Assembly: GCF_001975725.1 (NCBI RefSeq)
Contig: NZ_CP019434.1
Location: 1,265,041-1,329,040 of the forward strand
Source: Acidihalobacter ferrooxydans
GTDB taxonomy: Bacteria; Pseudomonadota; Gammaproteobacteria; DSM-5130; Acidihalobacteraceae
Reading direction: 5' to 3'
Length of the DNA stretch: 64,000 bases
This document shows positions 1 through 9,209 of this stretch, piece after piece. Every line of letters begins with the position of its first letter. The first letter of the stretch is position 1. The notes beneath the pieces were generated by a model. It did not search any database. It was not told where the DNA came from and saw only the letters and a list, made by a program, of their open reading frames with translations. A program made the translations under genes and the position numbers.

Positions 1-354
1 GCTGAAATCGTACGCTCGGGCATTCTCTCGGTCAGCCACGGGCAGACCGAGGCGGCACGTTCTCTGGGGCTGCCGAATCAGCGCGTGCTGCAACTCGTGG
101 TGCTGCCGCAGGCCTTGCGCGTAATCATCCCGCCGGTCACCAGCCAGTACCTTAATCTGACCAAAAATTCTTCGCTGGCGACAGCCATCGGTTATCCCGA
201 TCTGGTGTCGGTATTTGCCGGCACTGCGCTGAACCAGACCGGTCAGGCCGTGGTCATCATCGGCATCACCATGGGTGTCTACCTCACTATCAGTCTGAGC
301 ATCTCGCTGTTGATGAATGTGTACAACCAGCGCGTGCGGCTCGTGGAAAGGTAG
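1..354 (+). CDS. aapQ: Polar amino-acid ABC transporter permease, AapQ-like (5' truncated by window)
   Basis: This is the C-terminal end of an inner-membrane permease of the HisM/AapQ family; the reading frame is open from base 1, so the start lies outside the window. The visible part has the cytoplasmic EAA loop (EAARSLGL followed by LPQALRVIIPP), which docks onto the ATPase, and a last hydrophobic segment. It is followed after 9 bp by a second permease and then an ATPase. That order, Q-M-P, is typical of the general L-amino-acid transporter AapJQMP. The binding protein AapJ would be expected upstream, out of view. Family assignment is firm; substrate is inferred from the operon type. Confidence 0.85.
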   Translation, partial: AEIVRSGILSVSHGQTEAARSLGLPNQRVLQLVVLPQALRVIIPPVTSQYLNLTKNSSLATAIGYPDLVSVFAGTALNQTGQAVVIIGITMGVYLTISLSISLLMNVYNQRVRLVER

Positions 355-363
355 GAAATCGAA

Positions 364-1467
364 ATGGCTTACGTGCTCAAGGATAATCACCCGGATCTGC
401 CGCCACCACGTAGCGAGGTGGGCGTGGTCGGCTGGCTCCGCCGCAACCTGTTTTCGACCTGGTACAACTCGCTGTTCACCCTGGTGACGCTGTACCTGCT
501 CTACCGTGCGATTCCGCCCTTTATCGACTGGGCTCTTATCCAGGCGCATTTCAGCGGCACCAGCCGTGCGTCATGCACGGGCGGCGGTGCCTGCTGGGTA
601 TTCATCGGCGACCGCCTGCCGCAGTTTTTTTATGGATTCTATCCTGCCGCGGAGCAGTGGCGGGTCAACATCGGCTTTGCCGTCATTGTGCCGCTGTTGG
701 CTTATCTGCACCTGCCGCGCGCGCCGGGCAAGCTGTGGGTTGGCGTGTTCACGCTGTTTGTCTATCCGATCCTTGCCTTTTTCCTGTTTTCCGGTGGGCT
801 CTTCGGCCTGACGTACGTGCCGACCACGCAGTGGGGCGGTCTGATGCTCACACTGATTCTGGCCTTTGCCGGTATCGTCGCCGCACTGCCGCTCGGCGTG
901 TTGCTGGCGCTGGGTCGGCGCTCAAAGCTGCCTATCCTGCGCAGCGTGTCTGTCGTGTTTATCGAGGTGTGGCGTGGCGTGCCGCTGATCACCGTGCTGT
1001 TCATGTCCTCAGTGTTATTGCCGCTGTTCATGCCGGCCCATGTCGAGGTGGATAAGCTGCTGCGTGCGCTCATTGCCATCGCACTGTTCCAGTCGGCCTA
1101 TATTGCCGAGGTGGTGCGCGGCGGTCTGCAGGCCATTCCCAAGGGGCAATTCGAGGCCGCCGATGCGTTGGGCTTGTCCTACCCCAAATCGATGGCGCTG
1201 ATCGTCATGCCGCAGGCGCTGAAAATCGTGATTCCCGGCATCATCGTGACCTTCATCGAGTTGTTCAAGGACACCAGTCTGGTTGTCATTATCGGCTTGA
1301 TGGACCTGCTCGGCATCACCCAGGCTGCGCTCAACGATCCCAAGTGGCTGGGTTTTGCCATCGAAGGGTATCTGTTCGCCGGCCTGATTTACTGGATTTT
1401 CTGTTTCGGCCTGTCGCGTTACGGGCTGTTCCTGGAAAACCGTTTCCACACCGGCCACCGCCGCTGA
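364..1467 (+). CDS. aapM: Polar amino-acid ABC transporter permease, AapM-like
   Basis: Inner-membrane permease of 367 aa, partner of the preceding AapQ-like protein. Several hydrophobic segments are visible, with a long N-terminal extension before the transport domain, as usual for AapM. The EAA loop ([18 protein letters not shown], about residues 264-281) ends in [11 protein letters not shown], the classical contact with the ATPase. The ATG is preceded by AGGAAATCGAA, an acceptable ribosome binding site. It belongs to the aapQMP operon: 9 bp from aapQ and 25 bp to aapP. Confidence 0.88.
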   Translation: MAYVLKDNHPDLPPPRSEVGVVGWLRRNLFSTWYNSLFTLVTLYLLYRAIPPFIDWALIQAHFSGTSRASCTGGGACWVFIGDRLPQFFYGFYPAAEQWRVNIGFAVIVPLLAYLHLPRAPGKLWVGVFTLFVYPILAFFLFSGGLFGLTYVPTTQWGGLMLTLILAFAGIVAALPLGVLLALGRRSKLPILRSVSVVFIEVWRGVPLITVLFMSSVLLPLFMPAHVEVDKLLRALIAIALFQSAYIAEVVRGGLQAIPKGQFEAADALGLSYPKSMALIVMPQALKIVIPGIIVTFIELFKDTSLVVIIGLMDLLGITQAALNDPKWLGFAIEGYLFAGLIYWIFCFGLSRYGLFLENRFHTGHRR

Positions 1468-1492
1468 GCCCTCAGTCATCGAGATTACTGCC

Positions 1493-2260
1493 ATGACGCC
1501 AGCATCCACCAGTACCGCCACAGGCGAAACCGTTATCCGCATCCACGAACTGCACAAGTGGTACGGCGAGTTTCATGTGCTCAAGAACATCAATCTCGAA
1601 GTCGCCCGGGGCGAGCGCATTGTCGTCTGCGGACCGTCCGGCTCGGGTAAGTCGACCATGATCCGCTGCGTCAATCGCCTGGAAATTCATCAGCAAGGTA
1701 TCATCGAAGTCGACGGTATCGAACTCGGGGAGAATCTCAAGAACATCGAGACCATCCGTAGCGAGGTCGGCATGGTGTTTCAGCACTTCAACCTGTTTCC
1801 GCATCTGACCGTGCTGGACAATTGTACGCTGGCCCCGATGTGGGTCCGCAAGCAGCCCCGGCGCGAAGCAGTCGAGGCGGCCATGCAATATCTCGAACGC
1901 GTGGGAATCGCGGAGCAGGCGAAAAAATTCCCGGGCCAGTTGTCCGGCGGTCAGCAGCAGCGCGTGGCCATCGCCCGCGCGCTGTGCATGCACCCGAAGG
2001 TGATGCTGTTCGATGAACCAACGTCCGCGCTCGACCCGGAGATGATCAAAGAGGTACTCGATGTCATGGTGGGACTGGCCGAGCAAGGCATGACCATGAT
2101 TGTGGTGACACACGAAATGGGCTTTGCACGCAAGGTTGCCGACCGGGTGATATTCATGGATCGTGGAGAAATCGTCGAAGAGAATGCGCCCGAGCCATTT
2201 TTCACCAACCCGCAGTCCGAGCGAACGAAGCTGTTCTTGAGTCAGATACTGCATCATTGA
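1493..2260 (+). CDS. aapP: Polar amino-acid ABC transporter ATP-binding protein, AapP-like
   Basis: ATPase subunit, 255 aa, driving amino-acid import through the two permeases upstream. Walker A is GPSGSGKST near residue 47, the Q loop lies in [14 protein letters not shown], the ABC signature is LSGGQQQR near 150, and Walker B is [12 protein letters not shown] near 171, followed by the switch histidine in VTHEMGFA. Length and motifs match the GlnQ/AapP class exactly. It is the last gene of the aap operon; the next gene starts about 300 bp away and belongs to methionine synthesis. Confidence 0.92.
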   Translation: MTPASTSTATGETVIRIHELHKWYGEFHVLKNINLEVARGERIVVCGPSGSGKSTMIRCVNRLEIHQQGIIEVDGIELGENLKNIETIRSEVGMVFQHFNLFPHLTVLDNCTLAPMWVRKQPRREAVEAAMQYLERVGIAEQAKKFPGQLSGGQQQRVAIARALCMHPKVMLFDEPTSALDPEMIKEVLDVMVGLAEQGMTMIVVTHEMGFARKVADRVIFMDRGEIVEENAPEPFFTNPQSERTKLFLSQILHH

Positions 2261-2568
2261 GCGCGATGTGCGGCATGGGCCGTTTCGCAGCCGGGAACCT
2301 GCCGGACCTGGAAAGAATCGGCTTTAGCGAGGGGATGTTTGCGCAGAGATTCGGATTCATAGGCAATTATCTAAGTGAGGTCTCTGCTGTGCGGCGTTTG
2401 AACAAGGCGACACTCTGTGGACACAGGGATCGTGCAAGCGCCTTTTTCCTGATGGATGCGCGGAGTTGAATTGCCTACCGGGATCGCTCCCCGGAAACGT
2501 CTGCCAAAACTTGCGCACCCCCGGCGGGCTGATTAGACTCGTCCGCCCGTTCGCAGTATGTCGTTCAG
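2261..2568. other. Intergenic region between aapP and metX
   Basis: About 308 bp without a convincing gene. A 70-codon frame overlaps the aapP stop but has no usual ribosome binding site and a composition unlike the neighbours, so I do not call it. I see no clear SAM riboswitch fold and no rho-independent terminator. The metX promoter presumably lies here. Confidence 0.5.
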
Positions 2569-3717
2569 ATGCCCGAAACCCTTCCTGCTGACTCCGTTGG
2601 TCTGGTGACACCGCATACTCGACGTTTCGATACGCCTCTGAAGCTCGATTGCGGCCGCACACTGCCGGGTTTCGAGTTGATCTACGAGACCTACGGCACG
2701 CTCAATCCGGCACGCGACAACGCGATTCTCATTTGCCATGCCTTGTCCGGGGATCACCACGCGGCGGGCTACCATGCCATGAGCGACCGCAAACCGGGTT
2801 GGTGGGACACGGCCATCGGGCCCGGCAAGCCACTGGATACCGACCGGTTCTTCGTTGTCGCGCCGAACAATCTTGGCGGTTGCAAAGGCTCGACCGGGCC
2901 GAACACGCCGAATCCTGAAACCGGTCGACTGTACGGCGCCGATTTTCCGATTGTGACCGTGCGCGATTGGGTGCGCAGCCAGGCGCTGCTCGCCGATGTG
3001 CTGGGCATTGAGCAATGGGCCGCAGTGGTCGGCGGCAGCCTCGGCGGCATGCAGGTGATGCAATGGGCGATTGACCTGCCGGAGCGCTTGCGCCACGCAG
3101 TGGTCATTGCTGCGGCGCCGCGGCTATCGGCGCAGAACATCGCTTTCAACGAAGTGGCGCGTCAGGCCATTATGTCCGACCCCGATTTCCATCAGGGCCA
3201 TTTCTACGAACATGACACCGTACCGCGCCGGGGGCTGATGCTGGCGCGCATGCTCGGCCATATCACCTATCTCTCGGACGAGGCGTTACGCGACAAATTC
3301 GGCCGCGAGCTGCGCGAGGGCCGGATCAATTTCGGCTTCGACGTGGAATTCCAGGTCGAGAGTTATCTGCGCTATCAGGGGCAGAGTTTCGTCGACCGCT
3401 TTGATGCCAACACCTATCTGCTGATGACCAAGGCGCTGGATTATTTCGACCCGGCGACCGAGCGCGGTCAGGATCTGGCGAGCGTGTTCCGCGATGCGCT
3501 GGCGCGTTTTCTGGTGATTTCCTTCACGACCGACTGGCGTTTCTCGCCACAGCGTTCGCACGAAATCGTGCGCGCATTGCTTGATGCCGATCGCAAGGTG
3601 AGTTATGCCGAAATCGAATCCCAGCAAGGGCATGACGCATTTCTGCTCAATATTCCGCAGTACATGAGCGTGCTTGGAACCTATATGCGGCGCGTCGCGC
3701 GGGAGTGCGCGCAATGA
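2569..3717 (+). CDS. metX: Homoserine O-acyltransferase MetX (acetyl or succinyl)
   Basis: Alpha/beta-hydrolase fold enzyme, 382 aa, acylating the hydroxyl of L-homoserine in the cytoplasm as the first committed step of methionine synthesis. The nucleophile elbow GGSLGGMQ lies near residue 154; the catalytic Asp and His are expected in DWRFSPQRS and GHDAFL near the C-terminus. MetX proteins use either acetyl-CoA or succinyl-CoA; in proteobacteria with metX-metW pairs succinyl-CoA use is known, but I cannot settle it here. The stop overlaps the next start as ATGA, so metX and metW are translationally coupled. Confidence 0.93.
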   Translation: MPETLPADSVGLVTPHTRRFDTPLKLDCGRTLPGFELIYETYGTLNPARDNAILICHALSGDHHAAGYHAMSDRKPGWWDTAIGPGKPLDTDRFFVVAPNNLGGCKGSTGPNTPNPETGRLYGADFPIVTVRDWVRSQALLADVLGIEQWAAVVGGSLGGMQVMQWAIDLPERLRHAVVIAAAPRLSAQNIAFNEVARQAIMSDPDFHQGHFYEHDTVPRRGLMLARMLGHITYLSDEALRDKFGRELREGRINFGFDVEFQVESYLRYQGQSFVDRFDANTYLLMTKALDYFDPATERGQDLASVFRDALARFLVISFTTDWRFSPQRSHEIVRALLDADRKVSYAEIESQQGHDAFLLNIPQYMSVLGTYMRRVARECAQ

Positions 3718-4319
3718 AGCGTCTGCGCCCTGACTTTGCGCTCATCAGCGAATGGATCGCGCAGGGTTCGCGCGTGCTCGATCTGGGCTGCGGCGAGGGT
3801 ACCTTGCTGCGGCATCTGCGCGATACCCGCGGCGTCAGCGGATACGGGCTGGAGATCGACGATGCGAACGTTGTGCGCTGTCTGGAAAATTGTGTCGACG
3901 TGATCCAGAGCGATCTCGACGACGGGCTGGCAGATTTTTTCGACGATGCGTCCTTCGACTACGTGGTGATGACCCAGACCCTGCAGGCCATGCGGCGCCC
4001 GGACCGGCTCCTTGAAGAAATGGTTCGGGTCGGGCGCGAAGGCATCGTGACCTTTCCCAATATGGGGTACTGGAAGAACCGGCTGCAACTGGCCGTAGCG
4101 GGACATATGCCGGTCAGCCGCGCGCTGCCCTATACCTGGTACGACACACCCAACATCCACTTGTGCACCTTGCAGGATTTCGAGCGACTGTGTGACGAAA
4201 AGGGTTTGCGCATTCTGCAGCGTACCGTCGTCGACGCCGGTCATCGCGAGCAGGCGCTCGCCGCTGTGCGACCGAATCTGCTCAGCGAGATTGCCGTCTA
4301 TCGCTTCACTCGGGCCTGA
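3714..4319 (+). CDS. metW: Methionine biosynthesis protein MetW
   Basis: Class I SAM-dependent methyltransferase-fold protein of 201 aa that accompanies MetX in many proteobacteria. The SAM-binding motif I is [15 protein letters not shown] near the N-terminus, followed by an acidic motif (GLEIDDANV). The family is needed for or stimulates MetX activity in several species. I chose ATG 3714, which gives an ATGA overlap with the metX stop, rather than GTG 3705. The 3' end overlaps the convergent VanZ-like gene by 14 bp. Confidence 0.9.
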   Translation: MKRLRPDFALISEWIAQGSRVLDLGCGEGTLLRHLRDTRGVSGYGLEIDDANVVRCLENCVDVIQSDLDDGLADFFDDASFDYVVMTQTLQAMRRPDRLLEEMVRVGREGIVTFPNMGYWKNRLQLAVAGHMPVSRALPYTWYDTPNIHLCTLQDFERLCDEKGLRILQRTVVDAGHREQALAAVRPNLLSEIAVYRFTRA

Positions 4320-5556
4320 GCGGCACGCGCCAGGCCAGGATCCAGACGACCCAGCCAACCAGCGCATCGGTGATGTCGGGGATGCGTCCCGGCACCCATT
4401 GCTGATGCCATTCCAGGGCGAACCAGCCGAGAAACAGGCACACACCGCCGGCCCAGTCCAGAGTGCGCGACCAGCGTCCGGTTCCGGCCAGCACCCGCGT
4501 CGCCGTGGCCAGCGCCAGCGCAGTCCACACCGTTACCAACAGTCCGTTGAAGCCCGGTAGCGTGCCGATCTGGCGGGCGAACGGCACCCAGTTGAAAGAA
4601 TGAAAACGCGTGCCGTGGCCGTGGCGCAGCTTGTCGATGACCAGCATGCCCGCGACCGCGAGTCCGGCGAGCACCGCGCGCTGACGCGCCGTCTGCCAGC
4701 CGAAGGACGCCAGCAGGAACACGGTCAGCAGCGTTGCCAGCAGGTATTCGGCCGACAGCACCTGATCGACGATCACGACCTTGAGCAGGGCGACCCCGAC
4801 CATCAAGACCGCGATCAATGGCAGCGACGGTGGGCGCAGGGCAATGCGCGCCAGCAACCCGACGCCGAACAGCTCGCAGGCATCGCCGAGGAATTTCCAG
4901 GCGCCGAAGCGTTCCGGCTGCAGGGCCGTTTCCAGCACGGGATGCAGGCCATGCTTGAGGGTGGACATATCCGGCGAGGGCACGTAGGGGAACAGCTCGG
5001 CCGCCATCCACAAGACGGTCGCGAGCAGCGCCAGCATGGGCAGGGTGCCGGGTTCGATCCAGCGGACGTATAGGCGCCGCAGCCAGGTGCCGCTCAGCGT
5101 GTCGCGCGCGACGAATTGGGCCAGCAGTACGCCGGCCAGAGCACCCAGCGTGTTGTGCGTGATGTCGGCAATGGATGTGACCCGCCCGGGCAGCGCTTCT
5201 TGCAGGAGTTCCATGCAAAAACTCAGGCCGAAACCGGCGGCCAGCGCCAGCAGGGCGGAGGGCAGACGCCCGATCCGGCGCCAGGCGAGCGCGAACAAAA
5301 AGCCGAGCGGCACATACGCCAATATATTGACCAGGATGTCCGAGCGCGCGTCATAGCGTGGCCAGGGGTAGCTAAGCGGATCGCGCCAGACCGCCGGCGG
5401 GTGCCAGTCCAGCGGGAACAGGCTGGCATAGGCGATCAGCAGGAGATAGAGCAGGCTGAGCCAGAACAGAATCGAGGGCAGACGCCGGCGCTGCGCCGAT
5501 TTGCGTTCCACCGTCTGCGCCACGCGCTTACGCTCGCCGGTATCCGTGCGCCGCAC
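4306..5556 (-). CDS. VanZ family integral membrane protein
   Basis: Polytopic membrane protein, 416 aa, with roughly nine to ten hydrophobic segments. The N-terminal part has the VanZ hallmarks: YASLFPLDW after the first helix, DILVNILAYVPLGFLFA, and the acidic helix CMELLQEALPGRVTSIADITHNTLGA. The rest is a second membrane region, making it longer than minimal VanZ domains. The molecular role of this family is unclear; some members affect teicoplanin susceptibility or cell-envelope stress. The start is a GTG in a basic N-terminus and is uncertain. It is transcribed with the TerB-like gene upstream (18 bp gap) and converges on metW. Confidence 0.8.
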   Translation of the reverse strand: MRRTDTGERKRVAQTVERKSAQRRRLPSILFWLSLLYLLLIAYASLFPLDWHPPAVWRDPLSYPWPRYDARSDILVNILAYVPLGFLFALAWRRIGRLPSALLALAAGFGLSFCMELLQEALPGRVTSIADITHNTLGALAGVLLAQFVARDTLSGTWLRRLYVRWIEPGTLPMLALLATVLWMAAELFPYVPSPDMSTLKHGLHPVLETALQPERFGAWKFLGDACELFGVGLLARIALRPPSLPLIAVLMVGVALLKVVIVDQVLSAEYLLATLLTVFLLASFGWQTARQRAVLAGLAVAGMLVIDKLRHGHGTRFHSFNWVPFARQIGTLPGFNGLLVTVWTALALATATRVLAGTGRWSRTLDWAGGVCLFLGWFALEWHQQWVPGRIPDITDALVGWVVWILAWRVPLRPE

Positions 5557-5574
5557 GGGGGCGGAGCTGGCGGC

Positions 5575-6027
5575 TCATCCTTCGCCCTGTATGCTGAGCT
5601 TGGCGCGGATGAATTCGGAATGCGGCACATACAGCAGATCGGCAATGCGCCGGATCTGGTATTCCTCGTATTTGTCCAGCCGACCGTCGGCGTAGGCGAC
5701 ACGCCACAGATCACAGACGACGCGGTATTTTTCCTCTGGCGTGCAGGCATCGTTGACGATCTTGAGGAAGGGATAGAGCGAGAGTTCCGAGTCGTCCTGT
5801 TCGCGTGCTTCGGCGATGACTTCTCGTACGGCGGCCTCGTCGAGATCGAAGGCGCGGCGCAGGGCGGCGGCAATGGTTTCGAGTTCCGCTTCGTCGGTTT
5901 CGAAGTCCGCACGGCTGACTTCGAGCAGTATCGCCGCCGTTGCGACCCGCAGCACCTGGCCGCGCTCGGTCGGCGACGCCGTGTGGGCGAGGCGGTCCTT
6001 CAGAAAGGTCTTGATGCTGCCGAGCAT
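5575..6027 (-). CDS. TerB-like (tellurite-resistance type) protein
   Basis: Small cytoplasmic helical protein, 150 aa. It shows the TerB-domain pattern: an N-terminal ILLEVSRADFETDEAE repeat and a C-terminal WRVAYADGRLDKYEEYQIRRI repeat, each with acidic residues that bind divalent metal in characterised TerB proteins. Stand-alone TerB-like proteins of this size occur in many proteobacteria next to membrane proteins, without a tellurite operon. The ATG has an AGGAG ribosome binding site (minus strand). The true role is unknown. Confidence 0.8.
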   Translation of the reverse strand: MLGSIKTFLKDRLAHTASPTERGQVLRVATAAILLEVSRADFETDEAELETIAAALRRAFDLDEAAVREVIAEAREQDDSELSLYPFLKIVNDACTPEEKYRVVCDLWRVAYADGRLDKYEEYQIRRIADLLYVPHSEFIRAKLSIQGEG

Positions 6028-6081
6028 GGGGCTCCTGCCGGTGCGGGCGAGCGCCGATGATAGTACGTCGCCCGTCCCGCG

Positions 6082-7155
6082 TCACCCGCCCGCAGGCGGA
6101 TCTGCGCGTTCCTGAGTGGTGTTGATGGCTCGGATCGGATACGGGATGACGATGCCTTCCTCGGCGTAGCGCCGGTGCAGCGCCTTGATGAATTCCGATT
6201 TGATGAAAAATCGGTTGAAATATTCGCGGGTGCGCAACATCACGGTGAAGTTGATGCTGGAGGAATCGAAGGTGTGGAAAACGACGAAGGTGTTGTATTC
6301 CGGCACTCCCCATTTGTGCGTGCGCAGGATCTCGCGGGCGACTTCCAGGGTAACGCGCTCGACGTGTTCAAGGTCGGAGTTGTAGTGCACCCCGACATCC
6401 ACCGGCACCGACAGCTCGGGTACGGGGTAGTAGTAGTTGATGATCCTGGACTTGGAGAGCGTGCCGTTGGGCATGATCACGATGTTGTTCGGCAGCATCT
6501 TGATCCAGGTGGAGCGCCAGCCGATTTTCTCGACGAAGCCTTGTTCGCCGGATTCGAGTTCGACGAAATCGCCCACCCGGATCGGCTTGTCGATGACCAG
6601 CTGCACGCCGGAGAAGAAGTTCTCCAGCGTCGGCTGTAGGGCCAGCGCGACGGCCCGCGAGGTGATGCCCAGCGAGGCGATGATCGGGGTGAGCGAAATA
6701 CCCAGGGAGCCGAGCACGATGAGCAGGCCAAGGCCGAGCACGACGACGCGAGCCACGCCGGCGAGAATAGCATGGCTGGTGCGCAGGACGTCGGAGCGTG
6801 CCGCGTAGTGTTTGATGAGCCTGAACGCGAGGTTGTCCGCGAACACGATCAGTGCGGCGAGCAGCACGATCTTGGCCGTCACGCCAAGGCCGAGGTGCAG
6901 GCGCGCGGGGGCGTGACCGAACAGGACGAGCAGCTGGTCGAGCAGGAACAGACTGACCGCGAGCGCCAGCAGGGTGAGCGGAAGCCGCAGCGATTCGGCT
7001 AGGGTGGCGCTGAAGCTGCGTGTCCCGCTCCCGCCGGCGCGGCGCAGGTAGGCGAGCAGGGCGTAGCGCAGCAGCAGCATCGTGAGGGCGAAGCCGAGCA
7101 CAATCAGCGCGATCATGGCCCAGGGCGGCAGCGTGTCGAGGCCGGCAAAGTGCAT
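6082..7155 (-). CDS. Small-conductance mechanosensitive channel, MscS family
   Basis: Inner-membrane channel of 357 aa that would open on membrane tension during hypo-osmotic shock. About five hydrophobic segments precede the pore helix and the MscS beta domain (KPIRVGDFVELESGEQGFVE), followed by the conserved VIMPNG segment and an alpha/beta C-terminal vestibule ending PYPIRAINTTQE. It has more N-terminal helices than E. coli MscS and is closer in size to YnaI/YbdG-type channels. The ATG is preceded by a GGAG site. It lies 54 bp upstream of the TerB-like gene on the same strand. Confidence 0.88.
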   Translation of the reverse strand: MHFAGLDTLPPWAMIALIVLGFALTMLLLRYALLAYLRRAGGSGTRSFSATLAESLRLPLTLLALAVSLFLLDQLLVLFGHAPARLHLGLGVTAKIVLLAALIVFADNLAFRLIKHYAARSDVLRTSHAILAGVARVVVLGLGLLIVLGSLGISLTPIIASLGITSRAVALALQPTLENFFSGVQLVIDKPIRVGDFVELESGEQGFVEKIGWRSTWIKMLPNNIVIMPNGTLSKSRIINYYYPVPELSVPVDVGVHYNSDLEHVERVTLEVAREILRTHKWGVPEYNTFVVFHTFDSSSINFTVMLRTREYFNRFFIKSEFIKALHRRYAEEGIVIPYPIRAINTTQERADPPAGG

Positions 7156-7273
7156 GGCGCGAATCTCCGTTGCAATTCAGACCAGGAGGCCATGCAATTG
7201 CCGCACCGCGACAGGGAAGTTCTTGTTCCGATGGCCGGCGCGGTGTTGCGTGCATCAGCCGTAGCGAATGACC

Positions 7274-8143
7274 TCAGCGCCTGCGCCACAACAGTGCGCG
7301 TGCGCCAAGATTGATGACCAGCACCATCAGGGTGATCAGCAGCGCGGCGGCGTAGGCCAGCTTGTGCGCCGAGGCGTAGGGCTCGCCGATGTAGCTCCAG
7401 ATGACATAGGTCAGATAGGCCACCGGCTCATGGGTGAAATGACCATTCCAGCTGTAATTCGACCAGTTGACGGTGTAGATCAGCGGCGCGGTCTCGCCTA
7501 GCGAGATGGCCAGCGCCAGCAGAATGCCGGTGAAAATCGGGCCGCGCGCCGCCGGCAGCAGGGCGCGCAACACTACACGCCTTTCACCGGCGCCGAGCGC
7601 ATAGGCCGCTTCGCGCAGGCTCCACGGCTGGGCGCGCAGCGCCATCTCGCTGGTGCGGGCAATGTACGGCAACATCAGGATCGCGAGCGTGATCGCGCCG
7701 GCGGCCATGGAGAATTGCCAGCCCAGATACAGCACCATGGTGATGTAGCCGAAGTAGCCCAGTACGATGGAGGGCACGCCGACCAGCACGTCCGACATGA
7801 AGCGGGCGATGCGCCCCACCCAGCCACCGCCCCATTCGGAAAGATAGATGCCGGCGCTGACGCCGATCGGGGCCGCCAGAAGCAGGGCAAAACCGGACAA
7901 TTCCAATGAGCCGAGAATGGCGTTGCGCAGTCCCCCGGCGAGGCCCTGGGTGTCGGTGGTGAAGGTTTCAAGGCCGAGACTTTGCACGCCGCGCACGAAC
8001 ACGTAACCGAGAATGTGCAGCAGCACGAAGGCCAGCAGCGTGAAAGCGGCGGCGACGGCAAACCAGTAGGCCAGATCGATGAACCGGCGGCGGCGCAGGC
8101 GGGCGCGGTCGATGCGCCGGCCGGTGGGCGTGACGGCGCTCAT
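7274..8143 (-). CDS. pstA: Phosphate ABC transporter permease PstA (set 1)
   Basis: Inner-membrane permease for phosphate uptake, 289 aa from the chosen start. About six hydrophobic segments; the EAA loop reads REAAYALGAGERRVVLRALLP, and the C-terminus has the PstA pattern ISLGETAPLIYTVNW. I chose ATG 8143, which overlaps the pstC stop as ATGA, over the longer ATG 8164. It is the distal gene of pstS-pstC-pstA set 1. No pstB or phoU follows; the next gene on this strand is mscS. Confidence 0.9.
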   Translation of the reverse strand: MSAVTPTGRRIDRARLRRRRFIDLAYWFAVAAAFTLLAFVLLHILGYVFVRGVQSLGLETFTTDTQGLAGGLRNAILGSLELSGFALLLAAPIGVSAGIYLSEWGGGWVGRIARFMSDVLVGVPSIVLGYFGYITMVLYLGWQFSMAAGAITLAILMLPYIARTSEMALRAQPWSLREAAYALGAGERRVVLRALLPAARGPIFTGILLALAISLGETAPLIYTVNWSNYSWNGHFTHEPVAYLTYVIWSYIGEPYASAHKLAYAAALLITLMVLVINLGARALLWRRR

Positions 8144-9096
8144 GCCCGCCTCCCGGAAAGCCACAGCAGGGTCTGCGCCGCACCGTTGACCAGCACTGAA
8201 ATCGCCATTAACAGCAGCGCGACTTCGGCCAGACTGCGCACCGCCATGCCGGTCGGGTCCTGCATGGCGCTGTCGAGCTGCGAGACGATGAACGCGGCCA
8301 TGGTGGACACCGGGTCGTAAATGTTTTTTGGAAGAATGTTCAGCGCGTTGCCGCTGACCATCAGCACGGCCATGGTCTCGCCCAGCGCGCGGCCCAGTGC
8401 GAGGATGCTGGCGCCGGCGATCACCGTGCGCTGGCCGGGCAGCAGGATGTGGCGCATCACCTCGATGCGCGAGGCGCCAAGCGCTACGCCCGATTCGCGC
8501 AGGGCGCTGTCGGTGGCGTCCAGCGCATCGCGCAGGGTGGCGGCGATCAGGGGCACGATCATGAAGCTGAGCAGGATGCCGGCGGTAAACAGACCGTAGC
8601 CGCTACCGGTCGGCTCGGCGAAGGCCGGGAAGATCCGACCCAGCGTGTCGGCCAGCAGGGGATATAGATGATGACCGAGAAAGGGAATCAGCACCACGTA
8701 GCCCCACAGGCCGTAGACCACGCTGGGCACGGCGGCGAGCAGTTCGACCAGGAAAGACGCGGCGGCGCGCGCCACGCCGCGCAGGCCGGCGCTGAGAAAC
8801 ACGGCGGACAGCACCCCCAGCGGCAGGGCCAGGGCGATGGCAATGAGCGAAGACAGCAGCGTACCGCCAATCAGGAACAGCACGCCGTAGCTGGCGCCTG
8901 GCAGCACGAGTTCGCCGCGCACCGTGACCGGATTGCCGTACATGCGGCCAAGGTTCCAGTCGTTGTTCAGCAAAAATCCCAGGCCGTTGAATTGAATTGC
9001 GGGCCAGGAGTATTGCAGCAGAAACCCGGCGATGACGAGCAGTGACAAAGGCAGCAGTACGGCGATGCCGCCAACGGCCCAACGGAAACGAAACAT
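8140..9096 (-). CDS. pstC: Phosphate ABC transporter permease PstC (set 1)
   Basis: Inner-membrane permease of 318 aa, partner of PstA. It has an N-terminal transmembrane helix, then the permease domain with the EAA loop (RESGVALGASRIEVMRHILLP) and the PstC stretch GRALGETMAVLMVSGNA. Translationally coupled to pstA through ATGA. Upstream, two inverted repeats separate it from pstS, which would allow more binding protein than permease to be made. Confidence 0.92.
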   Translation of the reverse strand: MFRFRWAVGGIAVLLPLSLLVIAGFLLQYSWPAIQFNGLGFLLNNDWNLGRMYGNPVTVRGELVLPGASYGVLFLIGGTLLSSLIAIALALPLGVLSAVFLSAGLRGVARAAASFLVELLAAVPSVVYGLWGYVVLIPFLGHHLYPLLADTLGRIFPAFAEPTGSGYGLFTAGILLSFMIVPLIAATLRDALDATDSALRESGVALGASRIEVMRHILLPGQRTVIAGASILALGRALGETMAVLMVSGNALNILPKNIYDPVSTMAAFIVSQLDSAMQDPTGMAVRSLAEVALLLMAISVLVNGAAQTLLWLSGRRA

Positions 9097-9120
9097 ATCG
9101 TCTTGCCTCCAGATGTAAAA

Positions 9121-9146
9121 GCCTGCGCGGGGATTCCCGCGCAGGC
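9121..9146 (-). terminator. Hairpin in pstS-pstC gap, terminator-like
   Basis: Perfect 11-bp inverted repeat (GCCTGCGCGGG and complement) with a GATT loop. On the minus strand it is followed directly by TTTT, so it can act as a leaky intrinsic terminator between pstS and pstC. Confidence 0.65.
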
Positions 9147-9159
9147 GACGATTCCGGAC

Positions 9160-9190
9160 ATGCTAACGCGCAGCTTCCACGCGTTAGCAT
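9160..9190 (-). promoter_or_regulatory. Second hairpin in pstS-pstC gap
   Basis: Perfect 11-bp inverted repeat (ATGCTAACGCG and complement, 9-nt loop) just downstream of the pstS stop. It lacks a U-run, so it more likely protects the 3' end of the pstS transcript than terminates by itself. Confidence 0.55.
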
Positions 9191-9209
9191 GTTCAGCCGG
9201 GGTGGCTGC

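Noticed and set aside
2257-2469. 70-codon frame after aapP
   Set aside because: No ribosome binding site, atypical composition, and overlap with the aapP stop suggest chance.
2480-2568. Possible SAM riboswitch upstream of metX
   Set aside because: I could not see the conserved kink-turn and pseudoknot elements or a terminator.
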